Assembly: GCF_014851585.1 (NCBI RefSeq)
Contig: NZ_JACVAB010000008.1
Coordinates: 124,001 to 188,000, forward strand
DNA from: Agrobacterium sp. AGB01
GTDB lineage: Bacteria; Pseudomonadota; Alphaproteobacteria; Rhizobiales; Rhizobiaceae
Direction of reading: 5' to 3'
Length of the DNA: 64,000 nucleotides
In this document: piece by piece, positions 33,574-42,578 of the stretch
Numbering within the stretch: position 1 is the stretch's first letter
Layout: each line of letters opens with the position of its first letter
Position numbers and translations under genes: made by a program
Notes under the pieces: generated by a model
The model's input: the letters and a program-made list of their open reading frames with translations, nothing else
Told to the model about the DNA's origin: nothing
Database searches by the model: none

Positions 33574-36387
33574 TTATTCGTCCGATGCTTCCGTCTGGGT
33601 GTCGCTACCGTCGACAACGGCATCGGCATCAAGTTCCGATTCGACGTCATCTTCACCTTCCGGCTCGCTGATGCGCTCCACGGACACAACCTTTTCATCC
33701 TTGGCAGTTGAGAAGATCGTGACACCCTTGGTGGCACGGCTGGCGATACGGATGCCGTTGACCGGCACGCGGATCAGCTGGCCACCATCGGAGACGAGCA
33801 TGATCTGGTCGCCGTCTTCAACCGGGAAGGCTGCAACCAGCTCACCGATTTCCGTGGTCTTGGAGGTGTCCGTTGCACGGATACCCTTGCCGCCACGGCC
33901 GGATGTGCGGAAGTCGTAGGAGGAAGAACGCTTGCCGAAGCCCTTTACAGATACCGTCAGCACGAACTGTTCGTGGTTCTTCAGGTATTCGTAACGCTCA
34001 TCGCTGAGCTGACCTTCTTCGGTAACTTCTTCACCCACCAGCGCAATATCGTCTTCATCGACACCGGCTGCACGGCGCTCAGTCGCGGATCGCTTGAGGT
34101 AAGCGGCACGTTCCCAAGGCTCGGCATCCACATGGCCAACAATGGTCATGGAGATGATGCGGTCTTCTGCACCCAGCGAAATGCCACGCACACCAACCGA
34201 GTTACGGCCGGCAAACACGCGGACGTCATCGACCGGGAAGCGAATGCACTGGCCAAGCGCTGTGGTCAACAGAACGTCATCGCCCGGCTGGTTGACGACC
34301 GGATCGGAGCCACGGCAGGTTTCAACGGACAGGATTTCATCACCGTCCTCTTCCAGCTTCATGGCGATCTTGCCGTTGCGGTTCACCTGCACGAAGTCGG
34401 AAAGCTTGTTACGGCGTACCGTTCCGCGTGTGGTGGAGAACATCACATCCAGCGTTTCCCAGGTGGTTTCATCCTCTGGAAGCGGCATGATGGTGGTGAT
34501 GCGTTCGCCCGGCTGCAGCGGCAACATATTAATGAGTGCCTTGCCCTTGGACTGTGGCGTGCCAACTGGCAGGCGCCAGACCTTTTCCTTGTAGACGATG
34601 CCACGCGAGGAGAAGAACAGAACCGGGGTATGGGTGTTGGCCACGAACAGACGGTTGACGAAGTCTGCATCGCGCGTTGCCATGCCGGAACGACCCTTGC
34701 CGCCGCGACGCTGCGCACGGTAGGTGGTGAGCGGCACACGCTTGATGTAACCAAGGTGCGATACGGTCACGACCATTTCTTCACGGGCGATGAGGTCTTC
34801 ATCGTCCATGTCAGGACCACCTTCGACAATCTCACTGCGACGTGGGGTGCCGAATTCGTCACGGATGGCGATCATCTCGTCCTTGACGATCTGCTGGATG
34901 CGAACCCGCGATGACAGGATTTCCAGATAATCGCGAATTTCGTCGCCGATCTTGTTCAGCTCGTCGCCGATTTCGTCACGACCCAGAGCCGTCAAACGGG
35001 CCAGACGCAATTCGAGAATGGCGCGAGCCTGTTCTTCCGACAGGTTATAGGTCTTGTCGTCATTGATGCGGTGGCGCGGATCGTCGATCAGACGGATCAG
35101 GCTTTCCACATCTGCGGCCGGCCAGCGGCGGGTCATCAGCTCTTCACGGGCAGATGCCGGATCTGGCGCACTGCGGATAACGCGGATGACCTCGTCGATA
35201 TTGGCAACGGCAATGGCCATACCCACCAGGACGTGAGCGCGGTCACGGGCTTTGCGCAGCAGGTACTTGGTGCGGCGGCTGACGACGTCTTCGCGGAAGG
35301 CCACGAAAGCGCGCAGCATATCAAGAAGTGTCAGCTGCTCCGGCTTGCCGCCATTCAGCGCCACCATGTTGCAGCCAAACGAGGTCTGCAGCGGCGTGTA
35401 GCGGTAAAGCTGGTTGAGGATAACCTCGGCATTGGCGTCGCGCTTCAGCTCGACAACCACGCGGTAGCCCTGACGGTCGGACTCGTCACGAAGGTCGGAA
35501 ATGCCTTCAATGCGCTTGTCCTTGACCAGTTCGGCCATCTTTTCAATCATCGTTGCCTTGTTCACCTGGTAGGGAACTTCGGTGATGATGATCTGCTCGC
35601 GGTCGCCGCGCATCGGCTCGATGGTGGCACGGCCACGCATGATAACCGAGCCACGGCCGGTTTCATAAGCGGAGCGAATGCCGGCACGGCCAAGAATGAG
35701 CGCACCGGTCGGGAAGTCCGGACCGGGGATGATCTGCATCAGGTCCAACAGGTCAATGGCCGGATTGTCCATCAGGGCAATACAGCCGTCGATCACTTCA
35801 GACAGGTTGTGCGGCGGAATGTTGGTGGCCATACCCACCGCAATACCACCGGCACCGTTGACCAGAAGGTTCGGGAACTTGGCGGGAACGACAACAGGCT
35901 CTTTCAGCGTGCCGTCATAGTTCTCGCGAAAATCAACCGTTTCCTTGTCGAGGTCATCCAGCAGCGCATGCGCCGACTTCTCCAGGCGGCACTCGGTGTA
36001 ACGTTCAGCCGCCGGCGGGTCACCGTCGATCGAGCCGAAGTTACCCTGACCGTCGATCAGTGGCAGGCGCAAGGACCAGTCCTGCGCCATACGGGCCAGC
36101 GCATCGTAAATGGCCGAGTTGCCGTGTGGATGGAATTTACCCATCACGTCACCGGTTACACGGGCGCATTTTACGTATTTCTTGTTCCAGTCGATGCCGA
36201 GTTCCGACATGCCGAAAAGGATGCGGCGATGCACGGGTTTGAGGCCGTCACGCACATCAGGAAGAGCACGGCTAACGATAACGCTCATCGCGTAATCGAG
36301 ATACGACCGCTGCATTTCTTCCATAATCGAAATCGGTTCGATTCCGGGAGGAAGTTTTCCTCCGCCAGTAGGGCTATGCTCAGTCAA
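33574..36387 (-). CDS. gyrA: DNA gyrase subunit A
   Basis: This 937-aa protein is full-length GyrA. The N-terminal winged-helix/tower domain has catalytic Tyr130 (AERYTECRL) that forms the DNA-protein bond. The quinolone-region loop HPHGNSAIYDAL retains Ser91 and Asp95, the susceptible-type residues. The C-terminal beta-pinwheel has the GyrA box region (QRRGGKGRSG) for DNA wrapping, and an acidic tail (about 900-937) is present. With GyrB it introduces negative supercoils. It is divergent from the MarC-like gene and ends at a strong terminator. Confidence 0.97.
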   Translation of the reverse strand: MTEHSPTGGGKLPPGIEPISIMEEMQRSYLDYAMSVIVSRALPDVRDGLKPVHRRILFGMSELGIDWNKKYVKCARVTGDVMGKFHPHGNSAIYDALARMAQDWSLRLPLIDGQGNFGSIDGDPPAAERYTECRLEKSAHALLDDLDKETVDFRENYDGTLKEPVVVPAKFPNLLVNGAGGIAVGMATNIPPHNLSEVIDGCIALMDNPAIDLLDLMQIIPGPDFPTGALILGRAGIRSAYETGRGSVIMRGRATIEPMRGDREQIIITEVPYQVNKATMIEKMAELVKDKRIEGISDLRDESDRQGYRVVVELKRDANAEVILNQLYRYTPLQTSFGCNMVALNGGKPEQLTLLDMLRAFVAFREDVVSRRTKYLLRKARDRAHVLVGMAIAVANIDEVIRVIRSAPDPASAREELMTRRWPAADVESLIRLIDDPRHRINDDKTYNLSEEQARAILELRLARLTALGRDEIGDELNKIGDEIRDYLEILSSRVRIQQIVKDEMIAIRDEFGTPRRSEIVEGGPDMDDEDLIAREEMVVTVSHLGYIKRVPLTTYRAQRRGGKGRSGMATRDADFVNRLFVANTHTPVLFFSSRGIVYKEKVWRLPVGTPQSKGKALINMLPLQPGERITTIMPLPEDETTWETLDVMFSTTRGTVRRNKLSDFVQVNRNGKIAMKLEEDGDEILSVETCRGSDPVVNQPGDDVLLTTALGQCIRFPVDDVRVFAGRNSVGVRGISLGAEDRIISMTIVGHVDAEPWERAAYLKRSATERRAAGVDEDDIALVGEEVTEEGQLSDERYEYLKNHEQFVLTVSVKGFGKRSSSYDFRTSGRGGKGIRATDTSKTTEIGELVAAFPVEDGDQIMLVSDGGQLIRVPVNGIRIASRATKGVTIFSTAKDEKVVSVERISEPEGEDDVESELDADAVVDGSDTQTEASDE

Positions 36388-36423
36388 ATCAGATCACATT
36401 CTATTTTAAGAATCGGATGGATT

Positions 36424-36453
36424 TTTATAGCGGAAAGAGCCGCATAGCGCCAA
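36424..36453 (-). promoter_or_regulatory. Putative gyrA promoter
   Basis: On the minus strand TTGGCG (36453-36448), 18 bases, TATAAA (36429-36424), 37 bp before the gyrA start. The spacing is one base longer than ideal. Confidence 0.4.
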
Positions 36454-36604
36454 TTTCACGGAGAGTTTTGAACAACCTTTTGCGGCATTTGCAAGGTGAA
36501 AACGCTTTTGTGGCCTTTGGTTGAGAAAATGCGCGACAAGAAGGCGAGAGTCAGGCAGTTTTCGGGGCGAAATTAATAGCATGACGTAACGAAAGGGACA
36601 CAAA

Positions 36605-37237
36605 ATGGTTAGCGGAGAAACATTGCTCAATGCCTTGACCACCCTGCTCGTTACGCTGGACCCGCCAGGTCTGGCCCCGGTTTTCCTTGGCTTGACGGCT
36701 GGCATGACGCGCGCCCAGCGCTCTCAGGTGGCGCTGCGCGGCACGCTGATTGCCTTTGCCATTCTGGCGGTGTTTGCGCTGTTTGGTGCCGCTGTGTTGC
36801 AACTGCTTGGCATCTCGCTTGGTGCCTTCCGCATTGCCGGTGGTCTGCTGCTGTTCTGGATCGCGTTTGAGATGATTTTTGAAAAACGCCAGGAGCGCAA
36901 GGAAAAGACCTCGACCATCGCCATCACCAAGGACCACATTCATAATCTGGCGGTGTTTCCGCTGGCCATCCCGCTGATTGCCGGGCCCGGCGCCATTTCC
37001 GCCACCGTGCTGATTGCCGGTTCCATGCAGACCTATCTCGACAAGGCCATTCTCTTGGCCGTGCTCGCCTTTACACTTCTGGTGGTCTATCTGGCGCTGG
37101 CCATTGCCGACCGCATGGACCGCTTCCTTGGCAATACCGGCCGCGCCATTCTGACCCGCCTGCTCGGCGTTATTCTGGCGGCCCTTTCCGTGCAGTTCGT
37201 GGTGGATGGTATCAAATCGGCCTTCAATCTGGCGTGA
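36605..37237 (+). CDS. MarC family integral membrane protein
   Basis: This 210-aa protein has six predicted membrane helices and the MarC-family pattern: LLVTLDPPGLAPVFLGLT in helix 1, RIAGGLLLFWIAFEM in helix 3, and a VFPLAIPLIAGPGAISATVL region. MarC proteins were once linked to multiple antibiotic resistance, but that role has not held up; function is unknown. It is divergent from gyrA, a neighbourhood common in Rhizobiales. Start ATG 36605 follows aaaggga. Confidence 0.9.
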   Translation: MVSGETLLNALTTLLVTLDPPGLAPVFLGLTAGMTRAQRSQVALRGTLIAFAILAVFALFGAAVLQLLGISLGAFRIAGGLLLFWIAFEMIFEKRQERKEKTSTIAITKDHIHNLAVFPLAIPLIAGPGAISATVLIAGSMQTYLDKAILLAVLAFTLLVVYLALAIADRMDRFLGNTGRAILTRLLGVILAALSVQFVVDGIKSAFNLA

Positions 37238-37268
37238 ACGGCCGTTTGGCGCCAGAAGCGCACATCCT

Positions 37269-37829
37269 CTAATCCGCGATTAATCGCTCCCGAAGCTGAT
37301 TGATTGCGCGTTGAAAGACGGTTGGATCATCCATCGCCCTGGAAAGAACAATTGCGCCCTGGATAGAAAGAACGGCTTCCTCCGCAAGGATGCGTGATTG
37401 ACCAGCCTCCATGCCCCGCCGAACAAGCGCTGACTGCAATGCGTCTATCCAAGCTGCGAAATAACCTCGGATAGCTTTGGCGAAGAGGTCACGCGTGTTG
37501 GAGACCGCCAATGCACCGACGAGGCACACGCGCTCACCGGACTTGAAATATCTGTCCGTGGAATCGAGCATGTCACCGATAGCCGCATTTGCATCGCTCC
37601 CGTTGCGCAGAGGGGAATACACGGCATCCTCGAACCATCTTTCGATTTCGGCGAGTACAGCCTGAACCATCTCTTCCTTTCCGAGTGGAAAAAAGTGATA
37701 GAGGCTGCCCTTGCCGAGACCGGTAGCCTTGCTGATCAAAGCAAGGCTTGCTCCTTCATAGCCATGTTCGCGGAACACTTCGGCCAATGGGGCTATGGTG
37801 TCGGACCTTTCCGCGACCATTCGTGCCAT
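37269..37829 (-). CDS. TetR/AcrR-family repressor
   Basis: This 186-aa protein has an N-terminal HTH (LAEVFREHGYEGASLALISKATGLGKGSLYHFF, residues about 15-50) of the LmrA/YxaF-type TetR group and a C-terminal ligand-binding domain. It starts 2 bp after the DUF1348 gene and is co-transcribed with it. A long palindrome upstream of that gene (38324-38358) is the probable operator, so the repressor would control its own operon. Confidence 0.88.
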   Translation of the reverse strand: MARMVAERSDTIAPLAEVFREHGYEGASLALISKATGLGKGSLYHFFPLGKEEMVQAVLAEIERWFEDAVYSPLRNGSDANAAIGDMLDSTDRYFKSGERVCLVGALAVSNTRDLFAKAIRGYFAAWIDALQSALVRRGMEAGQSRILAEEAVLSIQGAIVLSRAMDDPTVFQRAINQLRERLIAD

Positions 37830-37831
37830 TG

Positions 37832-38296
37832 TTAAAGGCCCAGATCGCTGAGGCTAGCGTGGTCGTCCGGTCGACGGCCAAGAGGCCAATGGAACAAACG
37901 ATCGCTTTCCGCAATTGGCATTTCGTTGATGCTTGCGTGCCTGTGCGCCATCAGACCGTCCTCTGCAAATTCCCAGTTTTCGTTACCATAAGCGCGGAAC
38001 CAACGCCCACTGTCGTCACGATATTCATAAGCGTAGCGAACTGCAATGCGGTTGCCGGTGTACGCCCAGAGCTCCTTGATGAGGCGGTACTCGTGCTCCT
38101 TGTTCCACTTGCGTGTCAGGAATGCCTGAGCTTCTTGCCGATTTGTCGCGAATTCAACGCGGTTGCGCCAGCGTGTGTCGAGCGTATACGCCAGCGCGAC
38201 CTTGGCGGCATCGCGGGTGTTCCAACCGTCTTCGGCCAGGCGAACTTTTTCGATAGCGCTTTCAAGAGTGAATGGAGGAAGTGGAGGGCGAGACAT
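37832..38296 (-). CDS. DUF1348 (nuclear transport factor 2-like) protein
   Basis: This 154-aa protein has an NTF2-like alpha+beta barrel of the DUF1348 family. Conserved pieces are [42 protein letters not shown] and [19 protein letters not shown]. Function is unknown; a hydrolase or isomerase cavity is possible. The start at 38296 follows aaagga; the longer frame to 38359 would read through the operator. First gene of an operon with the TetR repressor. Confidence 0.85.
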   Translation of the reverse strand: MSRPPLPPFTLESAIEKVRLAEDGWNTRDAAKVALAYTLDTRWRNRVEFATNRQEAQAFLTRKWNKEHEYRLIKELWAYTGNRIAVRYAYEYRDDSGRWFRAYGNENWEFAEDGLMAHRHASINEMPIAESDRLFHWPLGRRPDDHASLSDLGL

Positions 38297-38323
38297 GACA
38301 AAATCCTTTCCAAGACAATAGAG

Positions 38324-38358
38324 TGTACCGATGAGTAATTTCTTTACTGATCGGTACA
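38324..38358. promoter_or_regulatory. Long palindromic operator of the DUF1348-TetR operon
   Basis: Half-sites TGTACCGAT and ATCGGTACA flank AGTAA/TTACT around the centre at 38341. All positions are symmetric except one G/G pair (38333/38349). It can also be read as two facing copies of a TACYGATCRGTA-like TetR site. It lies 28-62 bp before the DUF1348 start codon. Confidence 0.7.
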
Positions 38359-38578
38359 ATGCTCTGCAATGGTTCGTCTGTCAAGTGGATCTTCATTTGC
38401 TTTAACGGATGTTCATTCAGTGCCGAGAGCTGGTTTGTCGCCGAACTGAACGTCAGGATTTTCATCTATGCCAAGACATACGCATGAGGTGTGATGACCG
38501 CTTTCGGCCGATAGCGGACTTCGCTCGTTAGGGTGTCATTTGGTGATCAGGCCACCTGCCCGCCCCTTCGCTGTGCGT

Positions 38579-39175
38579 TTAGCGAAGTTGCGTCTGCGCG
38601 GCCAGAATATGGTCGCGCAATATGGCGCAGGCGGTATCGCTATCGCCAGCACGATAGGCGGCGACCAGCCGCTCATGGTCATCCAGCCAGCGGGCGGTTT
38701 CCGTTGCCAGCTGCTGATAACCTGTGGCGTGGAGAATGCAGCTGGTGCGCAGCTCCTCTATGATGGCCAGCTGACGGTGGCGTCCGGCTGGGGCATATAA
38801 TGTCTGGTGAAACAGCCAGTCCCCGGCCTGCCAGCCGGGACGCCCGGCCTCAAGCGACGATTTTTTCAGCGCATAGTCGATCTCAACAAGGTCTGCCGCT
38901 GTCGCCTGTTTGATGGCGCGGGCCAAAAGATCACATTCCAGCATCACCCGCAGGTCGAAGATTTCATCCAGGCTGTGGCGCGACAGGCTGACGACGCGTG
39001 CGCTTTTGCCGGGCAGGACTTCAACGATCTTTTCGCCTGCCAGCATTTGCAGCGCATCGCGCACCGGAATGCGGCTGACGCCATAAAGTGCAGCCAGTTC
39101 GACCTGCGACAGCACAGCGCCGGCCTCAAATTTTCCGCTGAGGATATCGGCGCGGATGCGGTCTGTCAGGTTCAT
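38579..39175 (-). CDS. GntR-family regulator, FadR subgroup (FCD domain)
   Basis: This 198-aa protein has an N-terminal winged HTH (ILSGKFEAGAVLSQVELAALYGVSRIPVRDAL) and a helical FCD effector domain with the metal-ligand pattern (D/E...H...H) visible in the last 120 residues, e.g. WLFHQTLYAPAGRHRQL and AILRDHILAAQ. It is divergent from the WYL regulator. A GTATAC-containing site between the two starts (39217-39257) is its likely operator, and a similar site precedes the OsmC gene at 45392. Confidence 0.85.
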   Translation of the reverse strand: MNLTDRIRADILSGKFEAGAVLSQVELAALYGVSRIPVRDALQMLAGEKIVEVLPGKSARVVSLSRHSLDEIFDLRVMLECDLLARAIKQATAADLVEIDYALKKSSLEAGRPGWQAGDWLFHQTLYAPAGRHRQLAIIEELRTSCILHATGYQQLATETARWLDDHERLVAAYRAGDSDTACAILRDHILAAQTQLR

Positions 39176-39216
39176 TGCAGGTTCCTTTGCCAGCGGCGTG
39201 AGCGTGGCGTGTTATC

Positions 39217-39257
39217 GTGCGTACACATGTATACAAATGCGCTAAAAATGGATCAAG
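39217..39257. promoter_or_regulatory. Probable GntR operator (copy A)
   Basis: Contains ACATGTATACAAAT. It aligns over 41 bp (29 identities) with 45349-45389 upstream of the OsmC gene. The imperfect palindrome around GTATAC fits FadR-subgroup GntR sites. Confidence 0.45.
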
Positions 39258-39333
39258 CAATGATAGCTGGATATTGCGCTGCTCATCATCACGGGCGTTG
39301 CGCAGGGCCACGCTTTCGTGGAATGAGTTGACC

Positions 39334-40053
39334 ATGTCGAGAACCAGCCGCCTGTTTGAAATGTTGAGTGTGCTGCGCGCCAAACGCACGCCGGTGACCG
39401 CGCAGGAACTGGCAGACGAGCTTGGTGTTTCGCAGCGCAGTGTTTACCGCGACATTGAAACCTTGCGGCTGCTGGGTGCGCCCTTGGATGGGCAGGCTGG
39501 TGTTGGTTTTCTGTTGAAAGAAGGCTTTTTTCTTCCGCATTTTGCGTTTTCAGCCGACGAGCTGGACGCCATACGGCTTGGGCTGGAATGGGTGCAGCAA
39601 CGCGCCGACCCTGCCCTTGTGCAAAGTGGCGAAAGCGCCATGGCGAAGATATTGTCGGCGCGCAATGACAAGGCGGCATCAAGCGCCACAGCAGTGCCGT
39701 TGATGATACCGGCGACCGCTTCCGAACGCACGGACCCGGCCCATGTTGCGGCAATGCGTGACGCCATCCGCAGGCAGATGAAGATGTCCATTGATTACAA
39801 GGATGCTGAGGGCAGCGTCACGCAGCGGACAATCTGGCCAATTGCGCTGGTTTATTTCGACGATGTGCGCATTCTTGCGGCATGGTGCGAGCATCGCGCC
39901 GGCTTTCGCCACTTCCGTGTGGACCGTGTTAGCGCAGCGTCTGTGTTGAGCGAACGGTACCCGGAGCGCCGTCCTGTGCTGATCAAACGCTGGCGTGAGC
40001 AGGATCGCGATTGGCGCTCAATGCTGACAGTTTCTGACAAACAGCCACGGTAA
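39334..40053 (+). CDS. YafY/DeoR-type HTH regulator with WYL domain
   Basis: This 239-aa protein has an N-terminal HTH (RLFEMLSVLRAKRTPVTAQELADELGVSQRSVYRDIETL) and a C-terminal WYL-type ligand domain (QMKMSIDYKDAEGSVTQRTIWPIALVYF, then ILAAWCEHRAGFRHFRVDRV). WYL regulators bind nucleic-acid-like or other ligands. The start at 39334 matches the family; the frame is open to 39217. It lies 45 bp upstream of the DUF1330 gene, its probable target. Confidence 0.85.
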   Translation: MSRTSRLFEMLSVLRAKRTPVTAQELADELGVSQRSVYRDIETLRLLGAPLDGQAGVGFLLKEGFFLPHFAFSADELDAIRLGLEWVQQRADPALVQSGESAMAKILSARNDKAASSATAVPLMIPATASERTDPAHVAAMRDAIRRQMKMSIDYKDAEGSVTQRTIWPIALVYFDDVRILAAWCEHRAGFRHFRVDRVSAASVLSERYPERRPVLIKRWREQDRDWRSMLTVSDKQPR

Positions 40054-40098
40054 ACTTGATGTTGAACCCACGCACGGTGTCACATCAAAGGAATAACC

Positions 40099-40470
40099 AT
40101 GGTTACGATCAATCAAACCGCCCTCGCCGACTTCCTGTCTGCCAAGGATGATAGCCCCATCGTCATGTTGAACCTGCTGCGCTTTGACCCCGATGGCGGA
40201 CGGCAGCGGCACCACGAATACCTTGAAATGGCAGCACCGATCCTGGCGCGCTTTGGTGCCAAAATATTGTTTCGGGGCGATGGCCTGCCGGTGCTGACCG
40301 ATGGCGACGTAAAAATGTGGGATGCGGTGTTGCTGGTGCAATATCCAAGCCGTGCCGCCTTCATGGCGATGGTGGAAGACCCGGAATACCAAGTGGCCTT
40401 TCAGGTTGGTAAATCCGCCCTAGTTGACATCGTGCTGCAGCCGCTGAAGCAGACCGAGATTTTCGGCTGA
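40099..40470 (+). CDS. DUF1330 domain-containing protein
   Basis: This 123-aa ferredoxin-fold (dimeric alpha-beta barrel) protein has VMLNLLRFDPDG, the HHEYLEMAAPILARFGAKILFRG block and a VQYPSRAAFMAMVEDPEYQ core. Function is unknown. It is probably co-transcribed with the WYL regulator. A degraded copy of its last 28 codons lies at 42283-42366, after an inserted gene. Confidence 0.8.
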   Translation: MVTINQTALADFLSAKDDSPIVMLNLLRFDPDGGRQRHHEYLEMAAPILARFGAKILFRGDGLPVLTDGDVKMWDAVLLVQYPSRAAFMAMVEDPEYQVAFQVGKSALVDIVLQPLKQTEIFG

Positions 40471-40489
40471 AAGCAGTTCGAAGGTTGCC

Positions 40490-40516
40490 GCGCAGATCGT
40501 GACCAGCGATCTGCGC
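40490..40516 (+). terminator. Strong stem-loop after the DUF1330 gene
   Basis: GCGCAGATCG pairs perfectly with CGATCTGCGC across 7 nt, 20 bp beyond the stop. A T-rich stretch follows only 34 nt later. Confidence 0.5.
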
Positions 40517-40669
40517 CTGACCCACCATTGATATCGCACGTTTTTTACCTTGATGGCTCAAAGCGCTTCGGGATAGGGTTGCGTCCAATAGGACAGCTTA
40601 TTTTCGTGGGGAACTGCCTGATGCAGCGCCACGTCTTTCAAATCCGTTCGAAATCGATTGTGAGTAGAT

Positions 40670-42280
40670 ATGACGTTTGAAGAAAGCCTGGATTTTCTAG
40701 AGACCTATGAGCCAGACGATTACCGATCCCTAAAAACCGCCCAGGAAAACTGGAAATCACTGATCAGCGAAGATCGTGGCAACGTTGAACGACTGTACGA
40801 TATCTACTTTGCGACGATCAAAGCCTTCCTCGGTGAAAATGACGCCTTGGCTCTTAGCGGTGTGAAAGCTTATAATTTCATTCTTGCATTTTCCGGCACG
40901 ACAACTGTGGCCAGCCATGGTGGCAAGGAAGAAGCATGGCGCATTCTGAGTGAGCGGCACGCCCAACATCTCGACCTTTTGGCCCGCGCAATCGAACGAC
41001 CCAATAGTGTTGTCAGTGACAAATTCAGCCGGACACGAACGGGAACCTGGGCCGATATCGTGACATCGATGCTCGACCTTTATTATTGGCACAAGCCTTA
41101 TAGCAACCACGACGAAACATTGAGGACCGAAGCAGCCACGCTCGTTCCTAGGATATACCGGGCCTACCCGGACCATAAGAGTTTTCTCCTGCCCGATCAC
41201 CTGATGCTGCATCCAGATGCAGTCCGCGAAGCTGGTGAGCTGATCCGGTTCTACATCTTGGAAAAAGGCCAGCAGGAAGCGCCTCTGCTTGCGGGCCTTG
41301 CTTACGATATGTTCAGGTTCCACAGCGACAAACGCAAACCGGCGCACGCGCAATCGGCCGCGATCCTGCAGCATGCTCTCAGCGACGCATCGTCCTGGAG
41401 TGCGCAACAGCTCGACCAGTTCCTGGAGGAGGTTGTTCTCACGCCTCTGGATATCCAGACATATCAGAGCCAAGAGGCTGAAGCTCTGCTGCAATCGACC
41501 ATCGCCAATTACGAACGTCTGCTGCGGGAAAACAAATATGAAAGCCATCTCGGCACGTCAGCACAAACCTACCGCGAACGCGACGAAAAAACCCTTCAGG
41601 CGCATCGTGCAACGCTTAATTTGATCCAGAGTGATTTCGACGCCTGGAATAGAAAACGTCGCGACAAGGCCGTGCAGCGGCTTGCCGTTTCTGCAACAAC
41701 CCGCAAGGCGTTCAAGGTTATCGAAACGAAGCTCCCTACCCCTTATACTAAGCGCATTGGCGCGCTTCTCAAAGAGGCTGCGGACTATTCAAACCGTCCG
41801 AAACTTTACCCCCCGCACAAGCCATCCGAAAATCGGTTCAAGGACTTTGGCTTGAAGCTGCTGGTCATCGAAGAGCTTATGTACCGGCAGAAAGTGCTCA
41901 CGCCGCAATTCGATATCCACCTGTTTGCGAAGGAATATGAGAAGCGGGAAATTTCCGTCGAGATTGACGGTTACGAGATCATCCCGGAGGTCGAGACCTA
42001 CTTCAAGAACCTGCCGATATCGGACGAACTGCTGGCCAAGGTCGAAACTTTGCATCAATCCAGCGGATTGAACGGCGGGTCCGAGTTTATCTATCACCTC
42101 TACCCCTTCTGGGACCCCGGTAGTGGCGATAAAGCTATTCCCGTCAGTAACAAGGCGATTACTGATCTGGAGCTTTTGCCAAACCTGAAATCGATCAGTG
42201 GACTGGAAAACAGCAAGCCTGGTCCGAAGCTGCTAAAGGCGCTTGCTGCGCGGGATATCAAGGTTTCGGCTGAGGGGTAG
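40670..42280 (+). CDS. Large hypothetical protein, 536 aa, C-terminal DUF6892-like region
   Basis: This soluble protein has a helical N-terminal part (about 1-365) without recognisable motif. The C-terminal 165 residues (RFKDFGLKLLVIEELMYRQKVL, FDIHLFAKEYEKREISVEIDGYEIIPEV, YHLYPFWDPGSGD, LLPNLKSISGL) resemble what I remember as DUF6892; unverified. Its stop abuts a degraded DUF1330 tail, so it sits in a segment inserted after the intact DUF1330 gene. A GGAAC-N17-CGTC sequence 36 bp upstream of the start is a weak EcfG-like promoter. Function is unknown. Confidence 0.6.
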   Translation: MTFEESLDFLETYEPDDYRSLKTAQENWKSLISEDRGNVERLYDIYFATIKAFLGENDALALSGVKAYNFILAFSGTTTVASHGGKEEAWRILSERHAQHLDLLARAIERPNSVVSDKFSRTRTGTWADIVTSMLDLYYWHKPYSNHDETLRTEAATLVPRIYRAYPDHKSFLLPDHLMLHPDAVREAGELIRFYILEKGQQEAPLLAGLAYDMFRFHSDKRKPAHAQSAAILQHALSDASSWSAQQLDQFLEEVVLTPLDIQTYQSQEAEALLQSTIANYERLLRENKYESHLGTSAQTYRERDEKTLQAHRATLNLIQSDFDAWNRKRRDKAVQRLAVSATTRKAFKVIETKLPTPYTKRIGALLKEAADYSNRPKLYPPHKPSENRFKDFGLKLLVIEELMYRQKVLTPQFDIHLFAKEYEKREISVEIDGYEIIPEVETYFKNLPISDELLAKVETLHQSSGLNGGSEFIYHLYPFWDPGSGDKAIPVSNKAITDLELLPNLKSISGLENSKPGPKLLKALAARDIKVSAEG

Positions 42281-42282
42281 CC

Positions 42283-42366
42283 TGTCAGGTTGCGTTTCAG
42301 TTTGGTAAATTATCACTAGCGGACATTGTGCAGCCGCCGCTTAAGTAGGACGCGATTCCCGGTTGA
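42283..42366 (+). pseudogene. Degraded C-terminal copy of the DUF1330 gene
   Basis: Reads CQVAFQFGKLSLADIVQPPLK, then a premature stop, then DAIPG and a stop. It matches codon for codon the last 28 codons of the intact DUF1330 gene (YQVAFQVGKSALVDIV...LKQTEIFG). It directly follows the stop codon of the 536-aa gene. Confidence 0.75.
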
Positions 42367-42578
42367 TAGTAGTTTGACGTGCCGTGCTGATCATGACGAT
42401 TTATAGCGCGGAATTGTGCGGCTTGCTGCTCCTCAAAACGCCATGTTTTGCTGGCTGGAGCCAACGGTAGATAGCTCTCACACGCTCATGTCAGCGTCGC
42501 ATCCATGACAGTCCCGCAACAAAGCCGGCGTCCGTCGCGTAACGGGTAGCAGAATGCGCCTTTTAGGTGTTGTACATC

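Noticed and set aside
33574-36387. Quinolone-resistance change in GyrA
   Set aside because: Ser91 and Asp95, the equivalents of the two usual mutation sites, are the susceptible-type residues.
35071-36447. 458-aa open frame opposite gyrA
   Set aside because: Shadow of gyrA; His/Gly/Asn-rich translation without a ribosome-binding site or family features.
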